Positions 7,582 to 15,744 of a DNA stretch of 24,678 nt are shown here, in pieces. A model generated the notes under the pieces. It was not told the DNA's origin and did not search any database. It saw only the letters and a list, made by a program, of their open reading frames with translations. Source of the stretch: JBMSHD01 sp049416425 (GTDB lineage Bacteria > Pseudomonadota > Gammaproteobacteria > Francisellales > Francisellaceae); NCBI GenBank assembly GCA_049416425.1, contig JBMSHD010000018.1, positions 1-24,678 on the forward strand, in the 5' to 3' direction. A program made the position numbers and the translations under genes. The first letter of the stretch is position 1. Every line of letters begins with the position of its first letter.

Positions 7582-8237
7582 GTCAGGGGCAGGATAAATA
7601 TCAAAAAGCCTATGAAGAGTGGGAGATGCGTATTGGCTCGGCAAAAAGACAGTCGCGAAACTGGATGCTTGCCGCCATCGTCAGCCTTATCATCTGTCTG
7701 TTGCTGATTATCGCCATTATTATGGAAGCTAATCGCCAGAAGATGTATGTCTATGTGGCGGAAGTGGCTCCAGATCAGCAGGTGATCAACGTTCAGCCGG
7801 CCTCTGTAAGCTATACGCCGAGTGTGGCGCAAAAGGAAGCCTTTATTGGTGATTTTATCAAGAACATCAACGATATTCCGCTTGATCCGGTGGTGCTGAA
7901 TCGAGATTGGCAGAAGGCACTTTTATCCGTCAGCGGCCAGGCAGAGAACCAGCTTAAACTGTTCTATCAGGCTTTAAATCCTTTAAAGCTGGTTGGCGAT
8001 AAAACGGTGAGTACCATGATCACCAATGCCAATGAGCTGGGTGATAACAGCTTCGATATGACCTGGAAAGTCATCACCTATAACCGTGATGGTAAGATAG
8101 AAAGTACCAAATTGTATAATGGTGTATTCACGTTAACGAAGCGCCAGGAGCCAACCACCTTTAATCAGATGTTACTCAATCCACTGGGAATGAAAATCGG
8201 ATTCTTCTCATTCAGCGAAAAAGGGTCAAGTAGATGA
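7578..8237 (+). CDS. VirB8/TrbF-family assembly protein
   Basis: The 219-residue bitopic inner-membrane protein is a core assembly factor linking channel subunits in VirB-type systems. It has a charged cytoplasmic N-terminus, a membrane span at about 29-49 and a periplasmic domain. TrbF-like features are MYVYVAEVAP after the span, a FIGDFIKNI helix near 89-97, FDMTWKVITYNRDGK near 149-163, and the terminal LLNPLGMKI (NPLG 201-204). The length is normal. The start ATG overlaps the stop of the preceding VirB8-like gene (ATGA), and its own stop overlaps the virB9 start in the same way, so translation is coupled. Confidence 0.85.
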   Translation: MSQGQDKYQKAYEEWEMRIGSAKRQSRNWMLAAIVSLIICLLLIIAIIMEANRQKMYVYVAEVAPDQQVINVQPASVSYTPSVAQKEAFIGDFIKNINDIPLDPVVLNRDWQKALLSVSGQAENQLKLFYQALNPLKLVGDKTVSTMITNANELGDNSFDMTWKVITYNRDGKIESTKLYNGVFTLTKRQEPTTFNQMLLNPLGMKIGFFSFSEKGSSR

Positions 8238-9265
8238 AAAAAAATATCGCAATCGCAATGATGACGACAACGCTATTATTAACCGGCTGTGCCAGCACCG
8301 CGTATGAGCGTGATATCGCCTCAGGAAAGCTGGTTGCCGCGCAGCCAGCGCAAAACGTAGAAACAAAAATCATCAAGGAATATGTGCCTGTGCCTATGCC
8401 GGGGCAGCTTAAACCGGTTCCGAATTCACAGACTCAAAAGCTTCTGGCTAAACCTGAACTTGATAAAGAAGCCGCCGTCAAAGCGGCAAATGCTGAAGCT
8501 GTGGTCTATCCTCAATCGGGCGATTTCTTTAATGCCATGATGACTTACGATTATATGCCTGGGGCAATGTATACCATCTATACGGCACCGTTGAGTATTA
8601 CCGATATCATGCTTGAACCCGGAGAGAAGATTATTTCTCAGGCGGCAGGCGATACGTTGAGATGGCAGATCGCTTCAACTTACAGTGGTGAAGGCAAGAC
8701 GCTCAGGTGGCATATTCTGGTTAAGCCACAGAAGTCGGATCTGACCAACACGGTTATCGTCACTACCAATAAACGCACCTACCACCTGATTTTAAAATCC
8801 GTCGATTCCGATTCCTATATGGTTTCGGTGAAGTGGCGCTATCCATCAGATATGGTGCAGGCTTTTGCCGGTGCTAATCTCTCGGGGATGAATGCCGATG
8901 GTTCCTCAGATACGATCAAGCCGCCAGCCAATCCTCAGGGTGATGATCTCAATATTGATCTGTCACAGATGAAGTTTGATTATAGTTGGAAGATGCTAAA
9001 AGGAGCGACTCCTGCCTGGTATCCGATGCAGATTTTCAGTGCCGGGCATCAGACGTATATTAAGTTCCCACATGAGGTCATCGCCCAGAATAGCTCAATG
9101 CCAGTGCCATTTATCAGAACCGATAGTGGTGATTATGGAACGGCGAATTTCAATTGGCGTATGCAGGGAGATTACATGGTCATTGATACGGTGATTAAAC
9201 AGGCTTATCTGAAGACCGGTAATAGTCAGACCGGTGAGACGGTGGTCGAGATCTCAAAGCAATAA
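8234..9265 (+). CDS. VirB9/TrbG-family outer-membrane core protein with a lipobox
   Basis: This 343-residue protein forms part of the outer-membrane core complex with VirB10. The N-terminus is a lipoprotein signal with lipobox LLTGC (Cys19). A linker follows, then the TrbG/VirB9 beta-domain from about 100 onward (GEKIISQAAGDTLRWQI and KPQKSDLTNTVIVTTNKRT). The C-terminal conserved part is near FNWRMQGDYMVIDTVI. No separate VirB7 lipoprotein gene is seen in the locus, so the acylated VirB9 may supply its own outer-membrane anchor. That is inference. The start ATG overlaps the virB8 stop codon and 12 bases separate it from virB10. Confidence 0.88.
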   Translation: MKKNIAIAMMTTTLLLTGCASTAYERDIASGKLVAAQPAQNVETKIIKEYVPVPMPGQLKPVPNSQTQKLLAKPELDKEAAVKAANAEAVVYPQSGDFFNAMMTYDYMPGAMYTIYTAPLSITDIMLEPGEKIISQAAGDTLRWQIASTYSGEGKTLRWHILVKPQKSDLTNTVIVTTNKRTYHLILKSVDSDSYMVSVKWRYPSDMVQAFAGANLSGMNADGSSDTIKPPANPQGDDLNIDLSQMKFDYSWKMLKGATPAWYPMQIFSAGHQTYIKFPHEVIAQNSSMPVPFIRTDSGDYGTANFNWRMQGDYMVIDTVIKQAYLKTGNSQTGETVVEISKQ

Positions 9266-9277
9266 GGTTGAGCTATT

Positions 9278-10561
9278 ATGGCAAAGAAAAAACAGCAGAA
9301 GTTTTCGCTCAGAGAGTCACCGCCAAAGACATCTGAGTTAAATAAGAAGCTCATTGCCATCGCTGGTGGTGCCATTGTTCTTATTATTTTGATCGCCTTT
9401 ATCTTTTCAATTAACACGCAGCAATCCTCAACTGATACCGAATCGGTTGATCTGGCAGCCGGAGGAAGCGCTGCCTCGCCACCTCGTATTGGATCGGAGC
9501 TTGCGAGCTACAGCGATGCTGAAGCGATTCAGAAAAAGCTGGGTATGGATCAACCGGTCAAGGTCGTTGAGCGAGCCGATCCTAAACTTCAGCAGATGAT
9601 TGATGAGCAGAAAAATCAACTGACTGCTCTGCAGTCACAGTTAACCAGTCTGCAAAATCAACAGAATAATGCCAGCAGACAAAACAGCAATAATCGTGAT
9701 CAGAGTCTCTCGCCGATGGATAGGGAAGCCATGAATGCGCCGATTTTTTTTGGCGGTGGCGCACCAAGGCCGCTTCCAGATAAAGACCAGGATGAACAAA
9801 AAGGGCAGCAGGCTGCAGATAAATCACAAGGTGGTAAAGAAACGGCCGAGCAGCAGCGTGAAAAATTCATGCAAGGTGGCGAGACGGCAAAGGATATCAC
9901 CAATCAAAATACCATTCAGGAGCCGATTTCAGACAATGTGGTGATGGCGGGTACCACCATTCCTGCTATTTTACAGACGAAAATTATTTCAACGCTACCT
10001 GGTACGATCGTCGCCAGAGTAGATCATGATGTCTATGACAGCCTCTCAGGAAGGGTGCTCTTAATACCCAGGGGGAGCTCGATTATCGGTCAATACAATT
10101 CGCAGACGGTTTATGGCGATACTCAGGTTCAGGTTAAATTTATTCGCCTTATCCGTCCTGATGGCTCATCGATTATTCTGCCAAATCAACCAGGTGTTGA
10201 CAGTTCTGGCGTATCGGGCTTGAGCGGAGAGGTTGACAATCACTGGATGCAGTTAATCGGAGCTTCGGCACTGGCAACCGTATTTAATATACCGGCCGTG
10301 GCAGCCACAGCAGCCTCATCACAGACGGTATGCACGACAGATTCGGATGGCAATACCAGTTGTTCGCCAAATTATGGACAGATGGCGGCGACTTCTGCAT
10401 TGCAAAGCATGGGTCAGACAGCGCAACAGGTAGGTGGAAAACTGACCTCTCGTGCCATGAATTTAAAACCGACGATCACGATTCCGGCCGCGACTCAGTT
10501 CTCGATTATGGTCACGAAAGATACGTATCTGCCACCTTATAATAATAATGAGGGATCATAA
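9278..10561 (+). CDS. VirB10/TrbI-family core channel protein
   Basis: The 427-residue protein spans the envelope, couples inner-membrane energy to the outer-membrane core, and pairs with VirB9. A basic N-terminus (MAKKKQQKFS) precedes one membrane span at about 25-45. A long Gln/Asn-rich, probably coiled-coil linker (about 100-135 and 165-205) leads to the conserved TrbI C-terminal domain: AGTTIPAILQTKI, then YDSLSGRVLLIPRGSSIIG, then YGDTQVQVKFIRL and the GVSGLSGEVD loop. Two cysteines lie near 349 and 360. The length is normal. It abuts the next gene with no gap (TAA then ATG). Confidence 0.93.
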   Translation: MAKKKQQKFSLRESPPKTSELNKKLIAIAGGAIVLIILIAFIFSINTQQSSTDTESVDLAAGGSAASPPRIGSELASYSDAEAIQKKLGMDQPVKVVERADPKLQQMIDEQKNQLTALQSQLTSLQNQQNNASRQNSNNRDQSLSPMDREAMNAPIFFGGGAPRPLPDKDQDEQKGQQAADKSQGGKETAEQQREKFMQGGETAKDITNQNTIQEPISDNVVMAGTTIPAILQTKIISTLPGTIVARVDHDVYDSLSGRVLLIPRGSSIIGQYNSQTVYGDTQVQVKFIRLIRPDGSSIILPNQPGVDSSGVSGLSGEVDNHWMQLIGASALATVFNIPAVAATAASSQTVCTTDSDGNTSCSPNYGQMAATSALQSMGQTAQQVGGKLTSRAMNLKPTITIPAATQFSIMVTKDTYLPPYNNNEGS

Positions 10562-10930
10562 ATGAAACGTTGTTTGTCATTATGCCTGTGTATGCTGTCG
10601 CTGTCCTTCAGTGTAATGAGCTATGCGGATGATGGTGATAGCAGTACCGATGATGTTGGGATGAACGCTGGAAATAATTATAATAGCTCATCCAATACCT
10701 CCAGCAATAAAAATAATAATGATCAGCTGCTGCAGAAGATGAACAAAGATACGGCTAAAGGCTTGAAGGTGTTTGATAAGTTATTAAAATCGGGCGATGA
10801 TTCAAAAAATGAATTTTTTGCCGATGTCGGGCGTAATCCGACGGGTTCCCAGTTTGAAGGTGATGATGATGGTATGGGTGGGGCGGCGACCAACCCATTC
10901 GCTCAATTTATGGGTGATGCGAAAAAATGA
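10562..10930 (+). CDS. small secreted protein of unknown function in the secretion operon
   Basis: I do not recognise this 122-residue protein. It has a clear signal peptide (MKRCLSLCLCMLSLSF..., probable cut after SYA near residue 22). An acidic, Asp-rich start and a low-complexity Asn/Ser stretch (about 37-54) follow, then a short region with KMNKDTAKGLKVFDKLLKSG that could be helical, and a Gly/Asp-rich end. No lipobox fits well despite three N-terminal cysteines. It sits between virB10/trbI and virB6/trbL, where RP4-type loci carry trbJ (VirB5-like) and trbK. It is far shorter than a VirB5, and equivalence to either protein is only positional. The start ATG follows the virB10 stop directly. 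Confidence 0.7.
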   Translation: MKRCLSLCLCMLSLSFSVMSYADDGDSSTDDVGMNAGNNYNSSSNTSSNKNNNDQLLQKMNKDTAKGLKVFDKLLKSGDDSKNEFFADVGRNPTGSQFEGDDDGMGGAATNPFAQFMGDAKK

Positions 10931-10949
10931 GGTTAGATAAGGCGATATC

Positions 10950-12083
10950 ATGGCGGATATGACAGGACCATTAGGACCACAATTGCTGGATAAGATTCAG
11001 TTTGGATTTATCGAGCAGATCAATGCCAAATTCAGCGCCTTGCAGAATTCGTCGGTGGGGCTTTTGGCAATCGTTGCTACTTTGGAAGTGGTTATCTTTG
11101 CCCTGGCCTGGATGATTAAACAGGATGAAGGTTTTGGGCTTTTGATCATTAAGCTGTTAAAGATCGGCATTTTCTTCTTCATCGTCAACTCCTTTCCTAT
11201 GATTTTACAGGGGTTATTAGGACTCTTTATCAAGGTTGGCTATATTATCGCGCCAGAGAAATCTCAGGCACTTCTGTTTAGCCCTGGTCGATTCTGGGCA
11301 ATGGGCTTTAAGGCCGGAGTCTCGATGATGAAAGTCTCGGCACAATATGGCTCGTTTAATATGGGACTGGCCATGATGTATCTGTTTCTGGGATTAGGCA
11401 TGCTCTTGATCTTTGCCGCGATCGGCGCACAGATCATCATCTCGGTGGTGTTATTTTATTTCGTTTCGGTGATGACCTTAATCATCGTGCCATTGGGCGT
11501 GTTAAAACCGCTGCAGGATATGTTTAATCGAGCCATACAACATCTTATTGCCGCCGGTGTTCGATTGTTTGCCGTGATCTTGATTCTGGGCGTCTCGTTT
11601 GAAATACTAAAGGGTATTAAAGTCACTTCTGTCAGTCAGTCAAGCGATCTGACCAAGCCATTAGCACTGTTTTTCAGTTCGTTTATTCTGATGATTCTGG
11701 TCTACAGCCTTCCCGCTTTGTTAGCAAGAATGGTTGGGAAACCCGGTGGTAATATCTTTGAAGGCATGAGCTCACCACAATCAAGTTCAGTCAACGTTGC
11801 TTCACCGGCTGTTTCGCTAAGTGTTGCCTCACCGGTTGCTGCGGCCTCCTCAATACACAGCGTATCATCTATGGCATCGGCAGCCTCAGGTGTGCAATCG
11901 GCTGCCACGGTGGTCGCCGGAGGCATGCAGGCTGGTAATGTCAACCTGAGTACCAATGTGTCAACCACCTCTCAAGGAGCAGGTCTTGTCACGGGACAGA
12001 AGCAGGATAAAGTCAGCTCGGCGGCGCAGGTCAATCGCAGTATCTCAGATAGCACAATTCGAAAAATTGAGGATAAGCTTTAG
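10950..12083 (+). CDS. VirB6/TrbL-family polytopic membrane protein
   Basis: The 377-residue inner-membrane channel component has about six hydrophobic segments between residues 38 and 260. The TrbL-like central part includes the loop with FSPGRFWAMGFKAG and VMTLIIVPLGVLKPLQDMF. The C-terminal third (about 270-365) is a Ser/Ala/Val-rich, low-complexity tail that is probably soluble. Such variable tails are common in TrbL/VirB6 proteins. The gene lies 19 bases after the small secreted protein and 3 bases before the S26 peptidase. Confidence 0.88.
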   Translation: MADMTGPLGPQLLDKIQFGFIEQINAKFSALQNSSVGLLAIVATLEVVIFALAWMIKQDEGFGLLIIKLLKIGIFFFIVNSFPMILQGLLGLFIKVGYIIAPEKSQALLFSPGRFWAMGFKAGVSMMKVSAQYGSFNMGLAMMYLFLGLGMLLIFAAIGAQIIISVVLFYFVSVMTLIIVPLGVLKPLQDMFNRAIQHLIAAGVRLFAVILILGVSFEILKGIKVTSVSQSSDLTKPLALFFSSFILMILVYSLPALLARMVGKPGGNIFEGMSSPQSSSVNVASPAVSLSVASPVAAASSIHSVSSMASAASGVQSAATVVAGGMQAGNVNLSTNVSTTSQGAGLVTGQKQDKVSSAAQVNRSISDSTIRKIEDKL

Positions 12084-12086
12084 CTT

Positions 12087-12587
12087 GTGAAGCGATATCG
12101 TATCACTGTATTTGCCCTCTTTGGGTTGTTGCTGCTGTTTGCATTGGTAAAACTGCTTGATTATTTTGCGATTGGCATTAGCTATCAGGGCACGGCAAGC
12201 ATGCCGGAAGGTTATTATTTGACTTATCCTGTGGGAGCGATAAGGCGAGGTGATGTGGTGCTGTTTCAGCCTGATTCCAAGCTTCAACGCTATATTCTCA
12301 AACGCGGCTGGCTGCAAAAACCGATACCGCTATTAAAGGAAGTGGTGGGCATTCCCGGTGACTGGCTTTGTATTGAAGATAAGGTTGTCTATATTAATAA
12401 ACACAAAATAGCCATAATAAAAACGCGAGACAATAAAAACAGACCCCTGGCGCATTTTCATTTTTGTGGCAGGATTCCGCCATCGAACTATTTTCTGGAG
12501 GGCATCAGTGACCCGGATTCTTTCGATAGTCGTTATTATGGTTTGATCGATAAAACGCAGATTTTGAGTAAGGCAGTACGGTTATGA
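12087..12587 (+). CDS. TraF-like S26 signal peptidase of the secretion system
   Basis: This 166-residue membrane-anchored serine protease has one N-terminal span (about 8-29) followed by the S26 catalytic Ser in the motif TASMPEGYY (Ser38). The general-base Lys sits in LLKEVVGIPGD (Lys84), and a closing box DSFDSRYYG is present. The TraF branch of S26 peptidases matures and cyclises TrbC pilins in RP4-type systems, so the VirB2-like product at 3878 is the likely substrate. Translation must start at GTG 12087, because an in-frame stop (TAG, the virB6 stop) lies immediately upstream. A GAGGA lies 13 bases before it, a rather long spacing. It overlaps virB11 by ATGA. Confidence 0.88.
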   Translation: MKRYRITVFALFGLLLLFALVKLLDYFAIGISYQGTASMPEGYYLTYPVGAIRRGDVVLFQPDSKLQRYILKRGWLQKPIPLLKEVVGIPGDWLCIEDKVVYINKHKIAIIKTRDNKNRPLAHFHFCGRIPPSNYFLEGISDPDSFDSRYYGLIDKTQILSKAVRL

Positions 12588-13546
12588 TACATGAGCAGGT
12601 CGTGAAAGATCGTCAGTTAAGAATGCTGGAGACGGCATTTGGAAAGGATATTATGACATATCTCCATGATGAACAGATTCTGGAGGTTATGCTAAACCCC
12701 GATGGTCGTCTTCATTATGAACGAGTGGGTGAAGGCAAGGTGGCGACGGATATTTATCTGACGGCGGAGCAATCTGAGAATATCATTAAGCTCGTTGCTT
12801 CGTTTAAAAACAAGGTTGCTGATGAGAAAACGCCAGAGGTTGCTACCGAGTTGCCGTTTCAAGGAGCGAGATTTCAAGGCTGGTTGCCACCCGTGGTCTC
12901 TCAGGCCTGCTTCGCCATAAGAAGGCGCGCGATTGCCATTTTTACGCTGGATCAATATGTCGAACAAGGTGCTTTGACTCAGTCTCAGGCAAGCTATCTT
13001 AAACAGGCTGTGGCGGCACATAAAAACATCGTGATTGTCGGTGGTACTGGATCGGGAAAGACCACCTTCGCCAATGCGCTGTTGGCTGAGCTTTCAGGTA
13101 CCGAAGATCGTGTGCTGGTGATTGAGGATCTGCCAGAGCTTCAGGTTGAGGTTCAGGATCTGGTCAGTATGACGACAACCTTGTATGTGTCGATGCGAGA
13201 TCTGGTTAAAGGGTCGTTGAGAATGCGACCGGATCGAATTATTATCGGTGAGGTCAGGGATGGTTCGGCATTGGAGCTTTTAAAAGCCTGGAACACAGGG
13301 CATCCAGGGGGAATCTGTACCATTCATGCCAATAGTGTTGAATCAACACCTTATCGTTTTGAAGATCTGATTCAAGAGGCAGTGGTAACGGTGCCAAGAA
13401 CCTTGATCTTACAGGCGATTGATATCATTGTCTTTATTGAGCGCGATAAAAGTGGTAAACGTAGAATCACTAATATCGTTGAGCTCGTCGGCTATGAGCA
13501 TGGCAATTATATTCTGCATCCGGTTGATTTGAGCGCTTCTACCTGA
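12584..13546 (+). CDS. VirB11/TrbB-family secretion ATPase
   Basis: This 320-residue hexameric traffic ATPase works at the cytoplasmic face of the channel. The N-terminal domain covers about 1-140 (EVMLNPDGRLHYER, PPVVSQACFAIRR). Walker A is GGTGSGKTT (153-161). The Asp box IEDLPELQ, the Walker B region MRPDRIIIGEVRDG and the His box GHPGGICTIHANS follow. These are the hallmarks of the TrbB/VirB11/PilT superfamily, and the context makes TrbB the right branch. In RP4 trbB is the first gene of the locus, whereas here it is the last. It ends the operon 110 bases before pilM. Confidence 0.93.
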   Translation: MIHEQVVKDRQLRMLETAFGKDIMTYLHDEQILEVMLNPDGRLHYERVGEGKVATDIYLTAEQSENIIKLVASFKNKVADEKTPEVATELPFQGARFQGWLPPVVSQACFAIRRRAIAIFTLDQYVEQGALTQSQASYLKQAVAAHKNIVIVGGTGSGKTTFANALLAELSGTEDRVLVIEDLPELQVEVQDLVSMTTTLYVSMRDLVKGSLRMRPDRIIIGEVRDGSALELLKAWNTGHPGGICTIHANSVESTPYRFEDLIQEAVVTVPRTLILQAIDIIVFIERDKSGKRRITNIVELVGYEHGNYILHPVDLSAST

Positions 13547-13656
13547 TAAAACAGCAGCGGTGTTTCTAAAGTCAGGAGAAGATGGATTAAATTCTGGTGA
13601 AAAATAAGATTGTTTTCTATACTTTTTAAGATCGTTAAATAATCAATTTTCACTTT
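13547..13656 (+). promoter_or_regulatory. spacer between the secretion and pilus genes
   Basis: This 110-base AT-rich spacer has no clear rho-independent terminator after virB11. A TATACT box (about 13619-13624) could be a -10 element, but no good -35 precedes it. A short inverted repeat, GAAAA with TTTTC, lies around 13599-13617. The pil genes may therefore have a weak promoter here or be reached by read-through. Confidence 0.25.
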
Positions 13657-14619
13657 ATGATTTCATGGATCTGGATATATCGACGGCTTGGGTTGCTCAC
13701 CGGTTTTGATTGGGATAATCAGCACATTAGGATGCTGCGATTGAAGTACCGACGGGGAGAGTTTTATCTCTATGATTGCGACGAGATTAGCTGGTGTGAT
13801 GAACCGGTTAGTCAACGGGATTCTGTGATAGAGCGATACGATTTTATCGAAGCCTTTAAACGATTATGCCAAGCTCATCGATTACGATTTGCCAGGATCG
13901 GTTTTTATCTCAACAGCGCCCAGGTGCTGTTGAAGGAGGTGCAAAAGCCTCAATCATCAAAGCCATCAGAATACTATTCCAGATTGCTTTATGAGCTTGG
14001 TCAGTATGGATCTTATCGAGCCGATAACGTCTATCTGGATTACCAGCCTGTGTGTAACGATGAAAAATCGGTGTTGTCGTCATCATTGATGATGGCGGTC
14101 GCTAAGAGAAATCAGGTTGATGCTTTGCTGAATCTGGCCTGGAATTGTCGTCTACGATGTCGTGTTGTTGATGTTGAGGCGTTGCTGCTGCTGCGTTTTA
14201 TTCAACGCTTATATCCAGATCGACTGAAGTCGAATCAATGTTTTATGCTGATGGAATACGGTCGATGGGCTGTTAGGATTCATATGATCGATGATAGCCG
14301 AGTTTATCTGCATGATCAGAAACCACATGAACTCGGTGATGATGTCTTTAGAGCGGACATAAGCCCAGTTGTTCTGTCCTGGCTTAAGCGTGTTTTTAAA
14401 ATTGTGACGCTGAATTATCCGCAGCTGACGATAAAGGCAATCTTAATGTATGGATTGCTGGCTGATCAGGGGCGGAAAAAAGAATTGGAGCAGAGATTGC
14501 CTGTTGAGCTTAGGTTGCTCAATCCTTTTGATTGTGTGATCTGTCCACAAACCATGGCAATGCCTGAACAACCGCAGCAATATGTGCCGCTCATGGCGAT
14601 GGCAACTAGGCGGCACTAG
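13657..14619 (+). CDS. pilM: PilM-like actin-fold protein of the type IV pilus
   Basis: PilM is the cytoplasmic actin-like ring protein of the pilus alignment complex and binds the PilN N-terminus. The 320-residue protein is divergent but has the expected features: an N-terminal TGFDWDNQHIRMLRL segment (15-29) like the first actin-fold strand, a central VVDVEALLLLRF stretch like the PilM DVE motif, and a C-terminal QQYVPLMAMATRRH matching the usual 'ACGLALR' ending. The phosphate-binding loops are poorly conserved by eye. ATG 13657 is the only plausible start, because an in-frame TAA lies about 20 bases upstream. It lacks a clear Shine-Dalgarno. Its stop abuts pilN. The assignment rests mostly on the adjacent pilNOPQ. 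Confidence 0.75.
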   Translation: MISWIWIYRRLGLLTGFDWDNQHIRMLRLKYRRGEFYLYDCDEISWCDEPVSQRDSVIERYDFIEAFKRLCQAHRLRFARIGFYLNSAQVLLKEVQKPQSSKPSEYYSRLLYELGQYGSYRADNVYLDYQPVCNDEKSVLSSSLMMAVAKRNQVDALLNLAWNCRLRCRVVDVEALLLLRFIQRLYPDRLKSNQCFMLMEYGRWAVRIHMIDDSRVYLHDQKPHELGDDVFRADISPVVLSWLKRVFKIVTLNYPQLTIKAILMYGLLADQGRKKELEQRLPVELRLLNPFDCVICPQTMAMPEQPQQYVPLMAMATRRH

Positions 14620-14621
14620 TG

Positions 14622-15185
14622 ATGCCGGCGATTAATCTCTACCCTTGGCGCCAGCGTGAACCAAAAAGGCAGAAGCGATTATGGTTTGTAGATATTGTGT
14701 TTGCAGTGATCGTTGCCATTGTCATCGTCATGATCTGGTATATGCGAGTCGCACAGGTAGTTGATGAAGAAAACAGGCGTCTCAATCACTTTAAACAAAC
14801 CGTTAAAAAAAGCGATAAAAAAATGGTACTCATCGATGATCTTAAGCATCAGAAGCGGCAACTTTTGCAATCGATCTCAAGCTTGAAAGTGGCGGAGCAT
14901 AATAGGCAGATGTTGCTACAGAGCCTTTTGCTTATCGCTAAAGCACGACCGGATGATCTAAGAATCAGTAAGCTGCTTGCATCTGATCATACATTGACGA
15001 TCAGCGGTAGCAGCTTAAATAACGCCGCCATCTCCGTGCTGATGAAAAATCTGATGGCTTTCCCGGGGGTCAAAAAGCTGAATTTGGAATCGCTGAAAAA
15101 TAGAAATGATGGCAAGATCGCAATGATTGAATTTAAAATGACGATGGAGATGCTCGCCATGGGAGAAGATAATGCCGAGAAGTAG
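14622..15185 (+). CDS. pilN: PilN-like inner-membrane protein of the type IV pilus
   Basis: The 187-residue bitopic protein joins PilM in the cytoplasm to PilO in the periplasm. The diagnostic cytoplasmic peptide PAINLYPWRQRE at the N-terminus is the PilN INLLPWR motif that docks PilM. A membrane span at about 24-42 follows, then a coiled-coil stretch and a small periplasmic ferredoxin-like domain. I prefer ATG 14622 to the GTG three bases earlier that overlaps the pilM stop. It overlaps pilO by 14 bases. Confidence 0.88.
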   Translation: MPAINLYPWRQREPKRQKRLWFVDIVFAVIVAIVIVMIWYMRVAQVVDEENRRLNHFKQTVKKSDKKMVLIDDLKHQKRQLLQSISSLKVAEHNRQMLLQSLLLIAKARPDDLRISKLLASDHTLTISGSSLNNAAISVLMKNLMAFPGVKKLNLESLKNRNDGKIAMIEFKMTMEMLAMGEDNAEK

Positions 15186-15744
15186 AGGAAGTGGCTGTTG
15201 TTTGAGATTATTAGTGAGCCTTGTCGTAACGGCTTTTGGTGTTTTGGCAGGCTATGGCATGTTTATCACAACCAAACTAAATGAGGCTTCGCGCCTTATT
15301 GCCGTCGAAGAGAAACAGAAGTCCAATTATGCTCTCAATCTCAAGGCCATTGACATGGCGCCAAAATTACATGAAGAAATTAGTGAGCTGGCAGAGCAAT
15401 TGTCTTTTGAGTTGGCAGGTTTCAAGCCATTGCCAGAGACGAGCGTTATCATAGCTCAGATTGCCGCTTTAGCTCATAGCTTCGAGCTTAAGGTTGATAT
15501 GCTGTCGCCACAATCGAAAAAGGAGCGGCTGACATCATTGATAGTGCCGATTACACTGGATTTTAAGGGCTCATTTCATGCACTTCTGCAATTTATGCAG
15601 GCTTTGCAGCAGTTGCCTTATTTTATTATCGTCAAACGTCTTAATCTGTCTGCCCGAGGTGAAAAAGAGCTATCGCCAGAGCTTCAGGTACATCTGGAGT
15701 TTGAGGCGCTTGATGGTCAGACAATATTATCGAGTCAGAAATGA
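15172..15744 (+). CDS. pilO: PilO-like inner-membrane protein of the type IV pilus
   Basis: The 190-residue partner of PilN aligns the pilus machinery across the periplasm. A basic start (MPRSRGSG) leads into a membrane span at about 11-33 and a helical region, then the PilO domain with FKPLPETSVIIAQIAALAHS (about 84-103) and the C-terminal FHALLQFMQALQQLPYFIIV (about 131-150). These last two stretches are typical of PilO. It overlaps pilN upstream by 14 bases and pilP downstream by ATGA, so its translation is coupled to both. Confidence 0.88.
   Translation: MPRSRGSGCCLRLLVSLVVTAFGVLAGYGMFITTKLNEASRLIAVEEKQKSNYALNLKAIDMAPKLHEEISELAEQLSFELAGFKPLPETSVIIAQIAALAHSFELKVDMLSPQSKKERLTSLIVPITLDFKGSFHALLQFMQALQQLPYFIIVKRLNLSARGEKELSPELQVHLEFEALDGQTILSSQK

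Noticed and set aside
10562..10930. VirB5/TrbJ
   Set aside because: It is only about half the usual length and has low-complexity composition without the expected long helices. Only its position fits.
11702..11968. 88-codon minus-strand open frame in the virB6 tail
   Set aside because: It is a by-product of the repetitive Ser/Ala/Val codons in the low-complexity VirB6 tail.
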